Assembly (NCBI GenBank): GCA_050943135.1
Contig: JBMNOP010000002.1
Location: 186,001-250,000 of the forward strand
Direction of reading: 5' to 3'
DNA: 64,000 nucleotides
DNA from: RUG695 sp050943135
Lineage (GTDB): Bacteria > Planctomycetota > Planctomycetia > Pirellulales > Thermoguttaceae
This document shows, one piece after another, positions 11,201 through 18,987 of this stretch. The position numbers and the translations under genes were made by a program. The notes beneath the pieces are model-generated. The model was not told the origin of the DNA. It searched no databases and worked only from the letters and a program-made list of their open reading frames with translations. Every line of letters starts with the position of its first letter. Positions within the stretch are counted from its first letter, which is position 1.

Positions 11201-14200
11201 GCCGCCGACCTGGAAGACGAAAACCGGATTTTCCAGAACCAGATCGCCAACGCGCGGAAGGTTTACATCACATCTTACGAAACCCTGATACAGAAATACA
11301 ACGATGCCCTTGACCGCGCCTGGAACGAGTACAGCGCCGCTTATGACAGGCTACAGAATCGGTTTGACGAGGTTCAGGCGAGAACCTGGGAATCGACAGA
11401 AATTCCGCGGAAACTGGGCAGTGAATATACCGCGGCACTGCGCAATGCGGCGTGTATTACATGCGAAGCGGATTACTTCAAGGCGCTCTATCTTGCTTTC
11501 GAACACTACCAGTCCGCTCTGGCAACCGCCAAACATCGGTGGGAGATAGATCAGGCGAACGAGCTTCAATCGATCGCCCAGGAGATGGCAGGTCTGAAAA
11601 AGACCTATGAAGACGCGTGCTCCGACGCGATCGATATTCTGAAAGGGGACGGGTCCGCGACCGGGATCGGCGCGGTTAACTCCAACTACTGCAACAGTGT
11701 GGTCTCCGCGTGGTACCGCGCGACGATGCGGACACAAGGCGCGATTCGGTACGAACTGAACGCGTGGAAAAACGCCGAAGGAACCGAGACCGAATGGGCG
11801 AATTATATTCTTGCGCTGAACCAGTACGGTTATGCCGAAGAGGCGAATGTAATCGTCTCCTACTACGATTACTGCATGGCGTCGGCCAATGCGCAAAAGA
11901 GTTCGATCAGCACCGAACTTAACGCGCTGAAGAGCTACGAGTCGTCGAACGCTCTCTCCTCCTACAATTACGAAATTGCCAACATCGACGCGACGGCGGA
12001 TTTTCAGATTGCGAGCGCCGATGCCGAGCTAAGTTATCTCCTTAACGTGTACTCTCGGATTAAATGGGTCGGTTATGATCAGATCGACCGCAGTCATGCA
12101 GCCCAGCAGACAATACTGCAAGCGGAATCCGACCATTCCGAAGGTCAACTTACCGACGATCAACTTAAATCGATCGCGATCAATTCCACCAAACAGATGT
12201 ACCTGGGTGTTATCAATTCAGGGGAACATTTGTTACTGTCGATTATCCAGGGACGGAGCAACTGCGAGCGGTCGGTTTACGACAGTTACGGCGTTTATCT
12301 TAAAGCCGTTGCCGCCGCGGAAGTTGCTCAGGATTACGCGCGGGCGACCGCCGACTACACCTTAACGGCGGCATACAACGGCGCGGAACAGTCCGCACGA
12401 ACCGCTTCCGAATCCGCTCTTCAGACTTATCTGCAGTATTCCCTCGCCCTATCAGAAGCGAATCGCGCGCAGGAATATTCCGATCTGTTTGACCGCGTCT
12501 CCGATGAATTGCCGGGTTGGTTCCAGTCAACGATTTCCGCTTACGGGAATTTGGGCAGCGCCGCCGGTGATCTCTACGAATCGATTTATTCTCTCATCTC
12601 TTCCAGCTCAGCCACGGATCTGACCGCCGGAGAGGATCTTAACGACTCGCTGGTCTCGCAGGAAGCGGATTACGCCGAATCGATTCTTGATATGAATCTC
12701 ACGTTTAATTCCGCCGTCAGCGCCGCCGTCGATCAGTACAACGAAACCGTCAATGCCGTTCCCACGCAAGGGAGCACGACGTTAAGCTACGCTCAAATCG
12801 ACGCGGAAATCCGGTATTATAAGAATTTGGAAACGGCGCACGGGTCTGAAGCCCAGGCGAACGTCGCCTCAATTTACCAGTATTACCGCAATAAACTGCA
12901 ATGCAATGTTCTCGTCGCGGAATATGGCAATTATGACGGTGCGAAGCAGTCGATTATCCATTCGACCTACAGTTTTAACGACGGGATGTTTTTTACAATC
13001 TATAAGGAGTTTTACAGTGCAAATATCACGGATTATATTAACGGTTTAAATATCGTCGAGGCTCCGTCTCTCCTGACAACTCAAATACACGATTTGTCCG
13101 GCCGATATTATCCGAACGAGAGTCCGACGGCCTATTTTGCCGGGATACCGATTCCGAGTTACAGCCAACTTGGCATAACGCAGGATCAATATTCCGCATT
13201 GGTAAATTCTCCCCTTGATTTACTTCGGGCGGAGTTTATCCAAGCCTCTTTTGCACGGCACGCGGCGGAAGCGGATGCGGAATTAGCGTTTTTGAACGCT
13301 TATGGCACATCCGCGCGAACCGAGATTGTCAACTCGTTCAGCGAGATCCGCAGCGACCTTACCGCACAGATCGCGGCGGGCCGCACGCTCAATAATTCCC
13401 TGTGGTCATTGGCTCAGACGGCGAACGGCACATATACCGCGGCGATTCAGGACAACGCTTCCTCGGCGGATATCCGCGCCTACCTTGAAAGTTCGGATAA
13501 CAGGGATATCGATTTTGAAGCGGACCTGGAAGAAGCGCTCGGCGACTTCCAATTAAACTGGCGGCAGGAGCGTCTTTCCGGGATGCAGCAGACCGATCCC
13601 TACTACACGGAATTCAGCGAAGATCTGACGTACATCACGCAGACCAACGCCGTGCGCGCCAGCTACAACAGCGCGATGGCGCTGAAATCGAAGGCGCTTA
13701 ATTCCGCCTATTATACGGCGCTCAATGCCTATGAATCGAGTCTTCTGACAGCCTCAATTACTCAGAGCAACGCGATCCTCGACGCCGCCGAGACGCAGGA
13801 CAAAGGGCGTTACAACGCGGAAGCCGCTTACTATGACACGGTGCTGGACGCCCAGGAAGACTGGACGCTCGCCCAGTTCGACGCTCTTCTGGAAGAGATG
13901 ACTAATAATGCGACGGCGGAAAAGGCAATCTATGAATCTTACGCCCGGGGCTGCGCCGCGGCGCTCAATTCGGTAGCGCCTATTTACGGGAACGGAACCG
14001 ATTTACTCGCCTACTTCAGCGTTCACTCGAATCCCTATACTGCGATAGTAGCCGATTTTAGCGGTTCGGTTAAAACGGCGATTACGGGCGCTCATTCCGC
14101 GAACGCGACCGTTCGTGAAGACGCCGATGAAGCGTCCCAACTTGCTTATGAGGTTGCCGATAACGCCGCCTACGCGGCTTATGTTGCCGCGCTGGCTCAG

Positions 14201-15661
14201 TTGGACGCTGCGTACCAGACAGCGGTCTCCGCCGCGAACGCGGCATACAATACCGCAGCGGATACGGCGGAGACGGTTTACACCGCAACCGTAACCCCGG
14301 CGCTTCATCAGTACGAACAGGATTATGAGTATTTAACAAGCCTCTATTCCCAGGCGGTTAAGATTATTGAAGACGGGGGCACGGTCAGTGCAACCTATCT
14401 GACGGACGACACGATCTCGTTTACGGTCTGCTTTGTCGCCGGCACTCCGGTTCTTATGGCGGATGGAACGGTGAAACCGATTGAGGAGATTCAACCGGGG
14501 GACACGATTCTCGCGACGGATCACCTGAATCCGGGTGAAGCGGAAACCGCTGAAGTCGTCCGCGTTTTTGAGAACGGGTTAAAACAGGTCGTCCGGCTTG
14601 TCTTTGACCGCCATGCCGTTGTCTGCACGCCCGAACATCCGTTCTTCGTTCTTGGAAAGGGTTGGAGAACCGCTTCGGAACTGGAAAGCGGCGATCAGTG
14701 CGTTTCCGCAGACGGAGAAAAGATACTCTTTGAGAAGCGGGAAGAGCTTCCCGAACCCCGGCGGGTCTATAACTTTGAGGTTGAGGGGAAGCATACTTAT
14801 TACGTCGGCTCATCGCTAACCGATTCTGTTTTGGTTCATAATGTTTGCGCATCGTGCGGCGCTTCCGATTGTCCCGGACCGAAGAAAGGCTGGCATCCTT
14901 ACCGCTGGCTTATGACCGGGGATATTCACGCCTGTGACAATCTGATGAACGCCTCCCTCGAAGCGGCGGGGCAGGTCATTCAGGAAAAAGCCCCCGAAAG
15001 ACGTGAGTGGACCGAAACGTTAAGTTTTGTTGATCCTACTCCATTTTCAGATGTCTTGGTTTCATTCTTTTACTACGCGGAAGGTGAGGATGAAAAAGCG
15101 ATAACAACCCTTAAAGTCAGTGTCTTCGGACTTGGCGTTGGTGGAACCGGCAGTATGCATTTAGCTGGTTCAAACGGTGCACGCCTAACTTCGGCAGTAA
15201 AGCAGGTGACCGATAGATCTGTTAGAAGCGTGTCAACGATTGAACAAGATCTTGTTAAAATTTTTGGGGAAAAACAAAAAATCAACAGTAAAAAGATCAG
15301 GTCTTCCGTTGATCAGTATTTTCCATGCGAAGGGCAGAACCATCATATTATTCCCAAAATACCCGCGCAAGCCGTAGAGGGATTTTGCCCCAAGATTGCG
15401 AACCCAATAAAAAGCGCGTACCGAAAGCTCACAACTAGGGCACTCACACTTTCTGATCACTGTGGGTATCAGGGGTGGCACCGAAAATTAGACGGACTGT
15501 TATCTGAACTGATAGCAGCAAAAGGAGACAAACTGACTGGGAGAGGATTTGTTAAACTTTTGAAAGACGTATACAGTCATTCTGAATTATTGAAAAAATT
15601 TCCTAATGCCATACAGGATATCGAAAGGTGGGCTCAGAAGTACGGGATATATGATCTGTAA
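5207..15661 (+). CDS. Giant surface polymorphic-toxin-like protein: Calx-beta/PKD repeats, Hint domain, HHIIP nuclease-type C-terminus
   Basis: This encodes 3,484 residues. Residues 65-75 are FESLEERQLLT after a basic stretch, the planctomycete N-terminal signature of very large surface proteins. About four Calx-beta domains follow (roughly 76-600, each ending in a D-N-D/E motif), then PKD-type domains (600-790), a long series of Ig-like beta repeats (to about 1,950) and an Ala/Tyr/Gln-rich helical region (about 1,990-3,070). Residues 3075-3212 form a Hint domain: Cys3075 in CFVAGTPVLMADGT, the TPEHPF block, and terminal VHN (Asn3212). Hint domains self-cleave, releasing what follows. The last 272 residues contain HHIIP (3379-3383) and a later HCGYQGWHRKLD, typical of HNH/Endonuclease VII-type toxin domains. 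The neighbouring gene looks like its immunity protein. The start may be 5282 rather than 5207 because of the promoter position. Toxicity is inferred. Confidence 0.88.
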   Translation: MKSTKEFVVLIPRSARAFIRSLRFSMSHETFVQKLVASVLKTSPFGRLSAKPRKSRPLPRRLFQFESLEERQLLTVAHAVASDSLAAEGTASDYGTFKIQLDEAAVSPVTVNFQLSGTATPGASNDYRLYKANNSAVTLTSVFDSNLDTYVYRGAVIIGANQSSATLQLRPENDNLREDTETAVLTLLPNNGYEIDPASDTAVVFIQDNDHWRVNTVKISDGAETSSNSQNAVFRVSRTGETDTTKALTVYFRLSGSAQYGASYDFTLSGGSYDAFAGYGSLTISSGQTYKDITCSIKNDALKEDSETIKLILLDKAPNSMDPAPYILGADRTTAASITDNDQWTVSASVSQHGAETKSGETAQPVIFTVERSGETDYSKSLTVYFTLSGTAGFGSDYTASFSGSVSGSYGRVTISANQSSAEVRFNVKNDYLIEDAETVSLTILDYKPSVFASYSDVQYSIGANASAAAQISDNEIPQTITIEALSPTAAETNSGETARPALFRISRASNDLSGSLSVNIQLSGTASKNDYQLLGSTVTIPAGSSYIDLAIPITNDNDAESAEDLTIRIIDRTANSTNPPYLIGESSSAAVMIQDNDAPAAVNILPSYSVGIGGQLELSAEITHDPYGTGAWTFAWDLDADGVYGETGSGALRGDEAGSSIIFDSAGLSKGQSAVISLRAFNGTNTVTQTSTVTVVNTVPQASFTLPILGLTGTAVTASGSFTDPDADTWTGIVDYGDGTAPASISIAQDKTFSFSHAYAAPGKYTVKVSIGDGTDTIAATRDIYVAAQPTGGLGMADYVCIADNPSFDLALSGDTLTLSSGTQPGKSVFFGLWILNRSGSAVTLDLENAVLPNHVSWLWNPEPEIGANEAVYVVLEWKAYKNLSGTVTIPIGQQNFQLSLAGTVDTLQNEPTMLSLVKDTGNSDSDKVTYNPMVKGKVTGNFGGGYVTIEFDHNSDNTAEGSQNVYLDGMSFVYDPREFDGSWPEILSGANQSVALRYRLVRYLYDGTVSSTEDWQTFNYTISPIDLTSNGITNVQIVKGYGGQWPEDGAVKITGTASGANHVEIRIYDSNNSQVSRIVTAVSDNNFSAYLPGLTIGNSYAIKTRSLTECTSACMELPGAWDVRTVTPTLPDVNTFGLVTDDGDNSSDGQSSVLTLEGALSGIGKEYCEVEFFCGNLSLGSAWTDETGAFEFEPTGLPVVNGVASGTVTAKAVYRPAQGNPVYGAAASQTITYIPPVSDSTLTVSLVHPLASNSNATSFPEISVISRFDDDKLVRYEFQWGISEDGEDPETWSYAETVAASTVDGSEILNTIQQQSTFRLQYLSDDLTGTSNDISLRVRSLVYDTVLADYRVDSVDWTTLDFTYVKPAYLTGGGNQNTGPFTLTILTPTDNGTATDLTLGGTVTSDTEDVSYLAVSVYSIVGGTPTLLGITETDEDGCFEFRPTGLTAGNVTLRAEYTYYDVNEHEYVDVSDTVSFTYTTPTVSAGVISQFALLDDTGTAGDSITSHADLIGRLADDGGNLYRVVIEIDTDGDGTVDDYTYTDEYGEFLYRYTPAASGDETVQARAVRWDAFSEGTVTGGWKSLRFTYNAPPSADLPVFTQFGPASAVEGANDILVASSPVVTGAVSAPCSFADVSVEVMLSGGTAVPLTLNGRGEFCWLPDLITTGNETTVTVQGRLGKTVSGTTVWGDWTTITFIYRITPESEILYYDLVLDTEAEEENTYTFSGQLVRATDAESVYLEIDSYGDEQADLRLYANSEGYFSGTVTIDRPTVRVRVVDRSNIGIDTPTQDGWNALTVAGSTIAVENTRLTVAYENGGAVVRIVGHQGGGTNVSVRFDVDSDGTPDFSLTPNSMGEIDSATVLSGLRNYLITHSELKSSGLVLLSAWIGELNAETQTVIVPVVVADGLSVDQLSDVTSQYDDFAAAWGSYDHAQQTATAAQTPITVQSTEETAQAIRPGSLFNPDDWNILLSTPIPDIVSPTIFGETPDLENSEMLAADLEDENRIFQNQIANARKVYITSYETLIQKYNDALDRAWNEYSAAYDRLQNRFDEVQARTWESTEIPRKLGSEYTAALRNAACITCEADYFKALYLAFEHYQSALATAKHRWEIDQANELQSIAQEMAGLKKTYEDACSDAIDILKGDGSATGIGAVNSNYCNSVVSAWYRATMRTQGAIRYELNAWKNAEGTETEWANYILALNQYGYAEEANVIVSYYDYCMASANAQKSSISTELNALKSYESSNALSSYNYEIANIDATADFQIASADAELSYLLNVYSRIKWVGYDQIDRSHAAQQTILQAESDHSEGQLTDDQLKSIAINSTKQMYLGVINSGEHLLLSIIQGRSNCERSVYDSYGVYLKAVAAAEVAQDYARATADYTLTAAYNGAEQSARTASESALQTYLQYSLALSEANRAQEYSDLFDRVSDELPGWFQSTISAYGNLGSAAGDLYESIYSLISSSSATDLTAGEDLNDSLVSQEADYAESILDMNLTFNSAVSAAVDQYNETVNAVPTQGSTTLSYAQIDAEIRYYKNLETAHGSEAQANVASIYQYYRNKLQCNVLVAEYGNYDGAKQSIIHSTYSFNDGMFFTIYKEFYSANITDYINGLNIVEAPSLLTTQIHDLSGRYYPNESPTAYFAGIPIPSYSQLGITQDQYSALVNSPLDLLRAEFIQASFARHAAEADAELAFLNAYGTSARTEIVNSFSEIRSDLTAQIAAGRTLNNSLWSLAQTANGTYTAAIQDNASSADIRAYLESSDNRDIDFEADLEEALGDFQLNWRQERLSGMQQTDPYYTEFSEDLTYITQTNAVRASYNSAMALKSKALNSAYYTALNAYESSLLTASITQSNAILDAAETQDKGRYNAEAAYYDTVLDAQEDWTLAQFDALLEEMTNNATAEKAIYESYARGCAAALNSVAPIYGNGTDLLAYFSVHSNPYTAIVADFSGSVKTAITGAHSANATVREDADEASQLAYEVADNAAYAAYVAALAQLDAAYQTAVSAANAAYNTAADTAETVYTATVTPALHQYEQDYEYLTSLYSQAVKIIEDGGTVSATYLTDDTISFTVCFVAGTPVLMADGTVKPIEEIQPGDTILATDHLNPGEAETAEVVRVFENGLKQVVRLVFDRHAVVCTPEHPFFVLGKGWRTASELESGDQCVSADGEKILFEKREELPEPRRVYNFEVEGKHTYYVGSSLTDSVLVHNVCASCGASDCPGPKKGWHPYRWLMTGDIHACDNLMNASLEAAGQVIQEKAPERREWTETLSFVDPTPFSDVLVSFFYYAEGEDEKAITTLKVSVFGLGVGGTGSMHLAGSNGARLTSAVKQVTDRSVRSVSTIEQDLVKIFGEKQKINSKKIRSSVDQYFPCEGQNHHIIPKIPAQAVEGFCPKIANPIKSAYRKLTTRALTLSDHCGYQGWHRKLDGLLSELIAAKGDKLTGRGFVKLLKDVYSHSELLKKFPNAIQDIERWAQKYGIYDL

Positions 15662-15713
15662 ATGCTTGGTAGCGTAAACACGTTTAGTATAACACACAAA
15701 GGAGCGAATATCA

Positions 15714-16445
15714 ATGAAGTTTTACCAATTACGCTGTTTTATGACAAGTAGTATCTGGCATGAGAATAAGATTACCGAATACAATAAGGACTACGATAGA
15801 AAGGACGACGATCCGCTATATCCCAGATATAGCAATGATCACAGTCCGTTCTGCCCGGTTTGCCACAAAAGCTTGAGGGCCTTGTATCCCATTTCTCCAT
15901 TGAGACGTGAAATACATGTCGCAAGACCATATTTTGGAGATATTGTCGCCGATGGGGTTAAGGTTTATTTCTCAGAACGAGCCAAATTGCACTATGAAGA
16001 GTCTGATTTGACTGGCATTGAGGAATTTAAAAAAATCGAAATTCTTCGGGTTGTATGTCATAATGGCGTCAGGAAGGCAAAATTGCCGCCACCGCCTACG
16101 TATTACTGGTGTCAAGTAGCCATTGACGGAGCAACCTGGGACTACGAGAAATCAAAGGTAGTCTACAGTGAACCCGACCCGATAATTTGCGAATATTGTA
16201 AGGACTACAGAGGCCTTGTAGAAGAATATAGGGGTCTGTATGTTGATGAGTCAAGGTGGAATGGCAATAGTATCTTTGAACTTTTGGGAATAGGCGGCAA
16301 AGTAATGGTAGATGAAAACTTCAAATCTTGGATTGAACGCAACAATTTGACCGGCGCCAATCTTATTCCCGAATCTATGACGTCTCTCGTTTTCGAAGAT
16401 GACCTGAAAAGCACAATAACAAAGCTGTACAACGGTCTTACTTAA
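15714..16445 (+). CDS. Putative immunity protein, double-CXXCG / SitI6-like family
   Basis: The 243-residue gene starts 52 bases after the giant gene, with AAAGGAG 8-9 bases before its ATG, so the two are probably co-transcribed. The protein begins MKFYQL, has a first knuckle CPVC (47-50) followed by ALYPI, and a second, ICEYCKDYRGL (cysteines 159 and 162), then a C-terminal pattern with GLYVDESRWNG and FKSWIERNNLTG. This layout resembles, from memory, the Myxococcus double-CXXCG paralogous family, some members of which are SitI6 immunity proteins that neutralise SitA6 HHI-type nuclease toxins. There is no signal peptide, as expected for a cytoplasmic protector. Family assignment needs a profile search; the immunity role rests on similarity plus position. 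Confidence 0.7.
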   Translation: MKFYQLRCFMTSSIWHENKITEYNKDYDRKDDDPLYPRYSNDHSPFCPVCHKSLRALYPISPLRREIHVARPYFGDIVADGVKVYFSERAKLHYEESDLTGIEEFKKIEILRVVCHNGVRKAKLPPPPTYYWCQVAIDGATWDYEKSKVVYSEPDPIICEYCKDYRGLVEEYRGLYVDESRWNGNSIFELLGIGGKVMVDENFKSWIERNNLTGANLIPESMTSLVFEDDLKSTITKLYNGLT

Positions 16446-16555
16446 CCGGAACCCAACGATATGCCAAATCGTTTAATGTTTTGAACCCAAGTTAATTTCG
16501 GATTCCGGCCCAACACTCAAAGACAATCACACGCATATCCAACCGGTCCCCAGCA

Positions 16556-17156
16556 AAAAAGTTCCCCGAAACTCTCGCAAAGTCCGTTCTGACAGATTCG
16601 GCATGGCAGTGGCGGGCGAGTCGCTTTCTTCCGAAGCGGTCTCCTCTGTTCCGGTCGCTTGAAGAACGTCTGCGCCTTACGGGGTTTGAGTCGTGCCGAA
16701 AGACAATCGGCGACTTCCGCGAATCGAGTCTTCTGACAGCCTCGATCAATCAGGGGCAACGCGATTCCCGATACCACCGAGACGCGGGACAAAGGGCGTT
16801 ACAACGCAGAAGCCGCCTACTATGACGCGGTGCCGGATGCCCGGGCAGACAGGACTCTCGCCCGGTTCGACGCACTTCTGGAAGAGATGGTCAATAACAC
16901 GACGGCGGAAAAGGCAATCTATGAATCTTACGTCCGGGACTGCACCGCGGCGCTCAATTCGGTAGCGCCTATTTACGGGAACGGAACCGGTTTACTCGCC
17001 TACTCCAGCGTTCACTCGGATCCCTATACTGCGATAGCAGCCGATTTTAGCGGGTCGGTTGAAACGGCGATTGGGGACGTTCATTCCGCGAACGCGACCG
17101 AAATAATCCTTTCGCTAAGATATTTTATCGTCACAAACCCTATATCCGGGCCATAA
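16556..17156 (+). pseudogene. Remnant partial copy of the giant toxin-like gene
   Basis: Two pieces of the 5207-15661 gene are found here out of frame with each other. At about 16624-16690 the frame reads FRSLEERLRLTGFES, matching the N-terminal FESLEERQLLT motif of the giant protein. From 16721 to 17100 the DNA matches 13733-14111 (helical region), including FDALLEEM, AEKAIYESY and ALNSVAPIYGNGTG. Everything between is missing, a frameshift near 16740-16830 breaks the match, and the frame then runs into unrelated sequence with no Hint or toxin part. It is therefore a deleted, decayed paralogue, evidence that this locus has been duplicated and rearranged. Confidence 0.85.
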
Positions 17157-17195
17157 ATAACGGACACCAAAAGAAGTTATGAAGCTACTTCTACC

Positions 17196-17229
17196 AAAAA
17201 TAAATTTGCGAAAGATTCTTGACCCTATC
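17196..17229 (+). repeat. 3'-end fragment of the 161-bp dispersed repeat, copy C
   Basis: About 34 bases (AAATAAATTTGCGAAAGATT, then CTTGAC and CTATC) match the final part of copies A (2175-2335) and B (18988-19148). The rest of the element is absent. It lies between the toxin-gene remnant and the second Sel1 gene. Confidence 0.75.
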
Positions 17230-17247
17230 AGGTGAATAAGATATGAT
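17219..17247 (+). promoter_or_regulatory. Promoter of the 17304 Sel1 gene, -35 supplied by repeat C
   Basis: TTGACC (17219-17224), a 17-base spacer and TATGAT (17242-17247) form a near-consensus sigma70 promoter 57 bases before the start codon. The -35 hexamer lies inside the repeat C fragment, the -10 in unique DNA. Confidence 0.65.
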
Positions 17248-17303
17248 CGGAAATACGGTCGTATTATCACTTGATCGAACAAAAATTTTCGTGAGGAAAA
17301 ATC

Positions 17304-18497
17304 ATGAAAAGCAACAATTCTTTCGAATCAATCAAGTCAATTCATGAGGCTGCCGAAGCGGGACACGCCTCAGCACAATACAATCTCGGTGTTTATTACG
17401 CTGTCGGCATCGCAGTGGAGCAAAACTATACCGAAGCCGTAAAGTGGTTCCGAAAAGCCGCCGACCAGGGACACGCCGACGCACAATTCAATCTCGGTGT
17501 TTGTTATGAGAACGGCTACGGAGTTGAGCAAAACTATACAGAAGCCGTAAAGTGGTACAGAAAAGCCGCCGACCAGGGAGACGCCGGGGCACAATTCAAT
17601 CTCGGTCTTTGTTATGAGAACGGCTACGGAGTTGAGCAAAACTATACAGAAGCCGTAAAGTGGTACAGAAAAGCCGCCGACCAGGGAGACGCCGACGCAC
17701 AATTCAATCTCGGTCTTTGTTATGCCAACGCCCAGGGAGTTGAGCAAAACTACACAGAAGCCGTAAAGTGGTACAGAAAAGCCGCCGACCAGGGTCTAGC
17801 CGAGGCACAATTCAATCTCGGTAGTTGTTATGCCAATGCCCAGGGAGTTGAGCAAAACTATACAGAAGCCGTAAATTGGTACAGAGAAGCCGCCGACCAG
17901 GGAGATGCCGAGGCACAACTCAATCTCGGTAGTTGTTATGCCGAAGGCTTGGGAGTCGAGCAAAACTATACAAAAGCCGTAAATTGGTACAGAGAAGCCG
18001 CTAACCGGGGACACACCGGGGCACAATTCAATCTCGGTAGTTGTTATGCCGAAGGCTTGGGAGTCGAGCAAAACTATACAAAAGCCGTAAATTGGTACAG
18101 AGAAGCCGCTAACCGGGGATACGCCTTAGCACAACTCAATCTCGGTGGTTGTTACGAGAACGGCTTGGGAGTGGAGCAAAACTATACAAAAGCCGTAAAC
18201 TGGTACCGAAAGGCCGCTAACCAGGAAAACGCCAAGGCACAATACAATCTCGGTGTTTGTTATGCCAACGGCAGGGGAGTGGAGCAAAACGAGACCGAAG
18301 CCGTAAATTGGTACAGAAAAGCCGCTGACCAGGAACACGCCGACGCACAATTCAATCTCGGTGTTTGTTATGGGGACGGCATCGGGGTGGAGCAAGACCA
18401 GACCGAATCCGTAAATTGGTTTCGAAAAGCCGCCGAGCAGGGAGACGCCGACGCACGAGAGCGACTCCGTGAAATCGAAGAGGTAGGAAGCGAGTAG
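17304..18497 (+). CDS. Sel1-repeat protein with near-identical tandem units
   Basis: The 397-residue protein has about ten 36-residue Sel1 units (AADQGdAdAQFNLG.CY..G.GVEQNYTEAVkWYRK) and a cap ending RERLREIEE. No signal peptide or other domain is visible, so a soluble solenoid adaptor is the simplest view. Unlike the 2636-3823 protein, the repeats here are nearly identical at DNA level (108-bp period), a sign of recent expansion or ongoing unequal recombination. GAGGA sits at 17292-17296, about 7 bases before the ATG, and a near-consensus promoter lies upstream. The gene sits in the accessory block between the toxin-gene remnant and repeat B. Confidence 0.9.
   Translation: MKSNNSFESIKSIHEAAEAGHASAQYNLGVYYAVGIAVEQNYTEAVKWFRKAADQGHADAQFNLGVCYENGYGVEQNYTEAVKWYRKAADQGDAGAQFNLGLCYENGYGVEQNYTEAVKWYRKAADQGDADAQFNLGLCYANAQGVEQNYTEAVKWYRKAADQGLAEAQFNLGSCYANAQGVEQNYTEAVNWYREAADQGDAEAQLNLGSCYAEGLGVEQNYTKAVNWYREAANRGHTGAQFNLGSCYAEGLGVEQNYTKAVNWYREAANRGYALAQLNLGGCYENGLGVEQNYTKAVNWYRKAANQENAKAQYNLGVCYANGRGVEQNETEAVNWYRKAADQEHADAQFNLGVCYGDGIGVEQDQTESVNWFRKAAEQGDADARERLREIEEVGSE
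17388..18450 (+). repeat. 108-bp tandem repeats inside the Sel1 gene
   Basis: About ten consecutive 108-bp units recur, with shared blocks such as CAATTCAATCTCGGT and GAGCAAAACTATAC. Neighbouring units differ by only a few bases in places, for example the units beginning near 17485 and 17593, and those near 17917 and 18025. The block is prone to copy-number change and assembly collapse. Confidence 0.85.
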
Positions 18498-18987
18498 AGG
18501 CCGGTTGCCCCTTCCCCAACCGCTAACCGCTGAACCAGATTCGGGCGGCAAGTTCCGGTTCCTCCCCGAAAAAGGATCTGCGGTTTGGCACCGGTAGGTT
18601 CGTAGCAAGTCTCAACAGGCACGATGTTGTTTCCGACTCCGTAATGGGGCACCGCAACGATGAAAACGCCCGCGGTTGAGATCGTCCGCCGTCGCGGTGT
18701 CGGGAGTTCTTCTTCCCGCCCGGGCAGTGGGACGAAAACTTCGAAAGGTTCTGCCCGACGGTAATGCATCATCTTCGGCCGGTGGCCGGAAAGGACAACC
18801 TGTCGCGGCAAATTCTTCTTCCCCTTCCCTTGTCCGGTTCTGTGGTCCTATCCTGAAATTCAGAGGGCGAAATGATACAAGGGCGGTTCCGTAGCCCCCG
18901 ACATTTGTGAAACCTCCGCGTATCACTCAAAACAACCTCCCCCGGCACGGTCAAATCGATCTTCCGCGTGTGAACTTAGGTTGTTTA
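18498..18987. other. Gap after the Sel1 gene without a recognised gene
   Basis: Several overlapping open frames exist on both strands (for example minus 18612-18926 and plus 18676-18894), but none has a recognisable domain, a good start site or coherent composition. It is probably decayed DNA. Confidence 0.35.

Noticed and set aside
17388..18450. Possible CRISPR array in the regular repeats
   Set aside because: The 108-bp units are coding Sel1 repeats in one frame with no unique spacers.
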